In this document: in pieces, positions 62,281 through 64,000 of the stretch | How positions within the stretch are numbered: the first letter of the stretch is position 1 | Layout of the letters: every line of letters starts with the position of its first letter | From: Rhyacophila brunnea | Taxonomy: Eukaryota; Arthropoda; Insecta; Trichoptera; Rhyacophilidae | Reading direction: 5' to 3' | NCBI GenBank assembly: GCA_022495005.1 | Contig: JAGYXB010000135.1 | Location: forward strand, 1,922,001 to 1,986,000 | Length of the DNA: 64,000 nt | Program-made: the position numbers and the translations under genes | The notes under the pieces: generated by a model | Told to the model about the DNA's origin: nothing | Seen by the model: only the letters and a program-made list of their open reading frames with translations | Databases searched by the model: none

Positions 62281-63429
62281 AACTCTAAATTATCAACTTT
62301 TCAGGAGAGCAAAAAAACCATTCAAAAAAATGTGTAGCAAAAGCCGTTTATTATGTGCAAATATTATTTAAATTATAATTTATATCTTTAAATAGAGTAT
62401 CATTTAGGCATACAATCAACTTTTGCAAGACAATAATTTGGGAAATAATACCCTAAATGTGTTTTTCCACGTTAAGTTTGACAACTAAAATATTACATCT
62501 AGATTTGGTGTGATTTTTCCCGTTTATATATTTTTAGAGGGTGTATATATCTATACTTGGTGTGTTTTTCCACGTAATTATTTTTTTTTTCATAAAAAAA
62601 TTACCACGTAACTTGAGATGGTGTTTTTTTTCATGCTAATTCTGAAAGATAATCTTAAATATCTCGACTTAGAGAGATTTTTGTTTTGACTTTTACGGGG
62701 AATGACATACTATGTGCTCTTAGTGTTTTCTCTCTCGATGATATTTGATTAAACCAAAAATATGTTTAGATATTCTGATGGAATATAAAGAGATTTTTTA
62801 ATTAAACAATATTTTATTGCAATAAACTGTATTTTAACCATTCAGTCAGTTTGAGGAAATTGTTTTACAGAACATAATATTATAGTAAAATAATTGCAAA
62901 GTTACTTAATGAATATTCCACTCAACATAATAATGATTGGTAGTATAAATTAAGAAATGATAGGATAGTTTGTTACCTATATATTTTACGTAAATTACGT
63001 TGCAGCATTATAAACGTTATGTAAATTAAACTTTTTTAAATTAAGTATAGGAAAACTATCATATAATATACAACTGTATTCTTAAAATTAGATTTTAAAT
63101 ATGTAAAAATAGTACTTATAAGACTTCTATACTTCTATGCAGCTACTTATTTCTATCGCACCTCACTTAGCTGTTTGTAGATGCCAAAGGTAACAATTAA
63201 TAGCCATCCCATCATGAACAGTGAGATTATAGATGGCATATTATTTTCTCTTATAATGAAAGACTCATACTTCACTTTGTGACACAGTTAAAACTTTTGT
63301 AAATCAAAACATGATGTAACAGTTGTAATGCGATTTTCTTTTGCACGATTTATATCACCCTGTTTCATCTCTCTCGAACGTTCTGTAAAAAATAAATGTT
63401 GCTGATAATCACTTTATTTTTTATTAAAT
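62281..63429. other. No recognisable gene
   Basis: AT-rich, with repeats of TGTGTTTTTCCACGT near 62459-62475 and 62560-62575. Confidence 0.4.
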
Positions 63430-64000
63430 ATTTAATTTACTTAATTATTGTTTCCGTTCCTGTTCAGACGAAGAAATACGAGAAAAATATGCCTTTATAT
63501 TGGCGTTCAGTAGCAATTGGAAATTGATATTGTTTTGATCCAAATCATATGCTATATTGGGGAAACATTTTCACCATATTCAAATTCTCGTCTTAATATT
63601 CTTTTTGGCTATTTTTTCTAACATAGTGGGATTCTTTTCTTATGAAATATATTATTAACATGTTCAATTATACTATTTTTTTTTGCTTCCTTGAGTGCAT
63701 GAGAACGGTTGTTGTACCTGCCTTGACTATACAATAGCAATTCTGATTCTTCCTTTTTTTAAAAGCACTCACCACCCACATATTTGAAATTGAAAGTGTT
63801 TGTAAAAACATAGTTTTACATACTTTTATTATTTCGTTATAGCATGACAAACCATAAATAAGTGCTTTTAAACGTCTTAAAGAAGCTGGTAGTTTTTGGG
63901 TTTTCTTTTGCACTGACTTGTCATATCGTAAGATGTAATCCCATTGTTTCTCATGATTGCCAATAATACAAAATGAATCAAAACTAACTTGACGTTCGGA
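63430..64000 (-). pseudogene. Insect multi-copy transposon-like hypothetical protein, broken
   Basis: The minus strand enters from the right edge as SERQVSFDSFCIIGNHEKQW and runs open through VCKTMFLQTLSISNMWVVSA to about 63770. It then shifts frame to QGRYNNRSHALKEAKKNSII, EHVNNIFHKKR and further text with three or more stops. This order (RQ..F..F..IG....QW; VCK.MFL.TL.IS; GRH/RYN...K..I..H...) matches a family of long, repetitive uncharacterised insect proteins usually regarded as mobile-element derived. Recognition is from memory of the motif layout, so the class is uncertain. The rest lies outside the window. Confidence 0.6.

Overview
The window looks like insect nuclear DNA, most likely from an aphid or close hemipteran. 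It is AT-rich, has almost no host coding sequence, carries many class II transposon families, and contains a scattered GTACCTA/TAGGTAC palindromic motif that I associate with aphid genomes. The aphid call is an inference. No prokaryotic operon structure is visible, and most short open frames are noise in AT-rich or repeat DNA.

Host gene content is sparse. Positions 1-428 (minus) hold the first coding exon of an ELAV/Hu-family neuronal RNA-binding protein, covering complete RRM1 and the start of RRM2 and running off the left edge. Two orphan exons are credible from splice signals, frame and local GC content: a terminal exon at 8879-9082 (+), followed by a 24-bp minisatellite and a poly(A) signal, and an internal Arg/Pro-rich exon at 50415-50568 (+). 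I recognise neither protein.

The rest is a dense mosaic of mobile elements, many with readable ends and target duplications. (i) TTAA-flanked giant palindromes with arms of about 690 bp: one nearly full-length copy, two shortened copies and two single arms. (ii) A second TTAA MITE family with two copies. (iii) A 3.3-kb TA-flanked pogo-type element at 24026-27332 with a psq-HTH/DDD transposase and a separate C-terminal zinc finger, broken by frameshifts, plus a smaller TA-flanked relative at 60303-61540 that keeps only a zinc-finger fragment. (iv) Many hAT-type elements with 8-bp duplications, three of which have ends built from iterated palindromic hexamers. (v) Mariner and Helitron remnants that nearly abut. 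(vi) LINE 3-prime fragments, two tRNA-derived SINE families, and an ORF1-only non-LTR element at about 36.9-39.2 kb with tandem 5-prime monomers.

Several elements are nested: hAT in a TA-MITE at 4.1-5.2 kb, a TTAA arm in a hAT at 7.0-8.7 kb, hAT in a LINE at 11.7-12.7 kb, and a hairpin in the pogo-like element at 61.0-61.3 kb. The best candidate for something undescribed is the TTAA palindrome family, including one copy whose two arms share a private, mutually complementary substitution.
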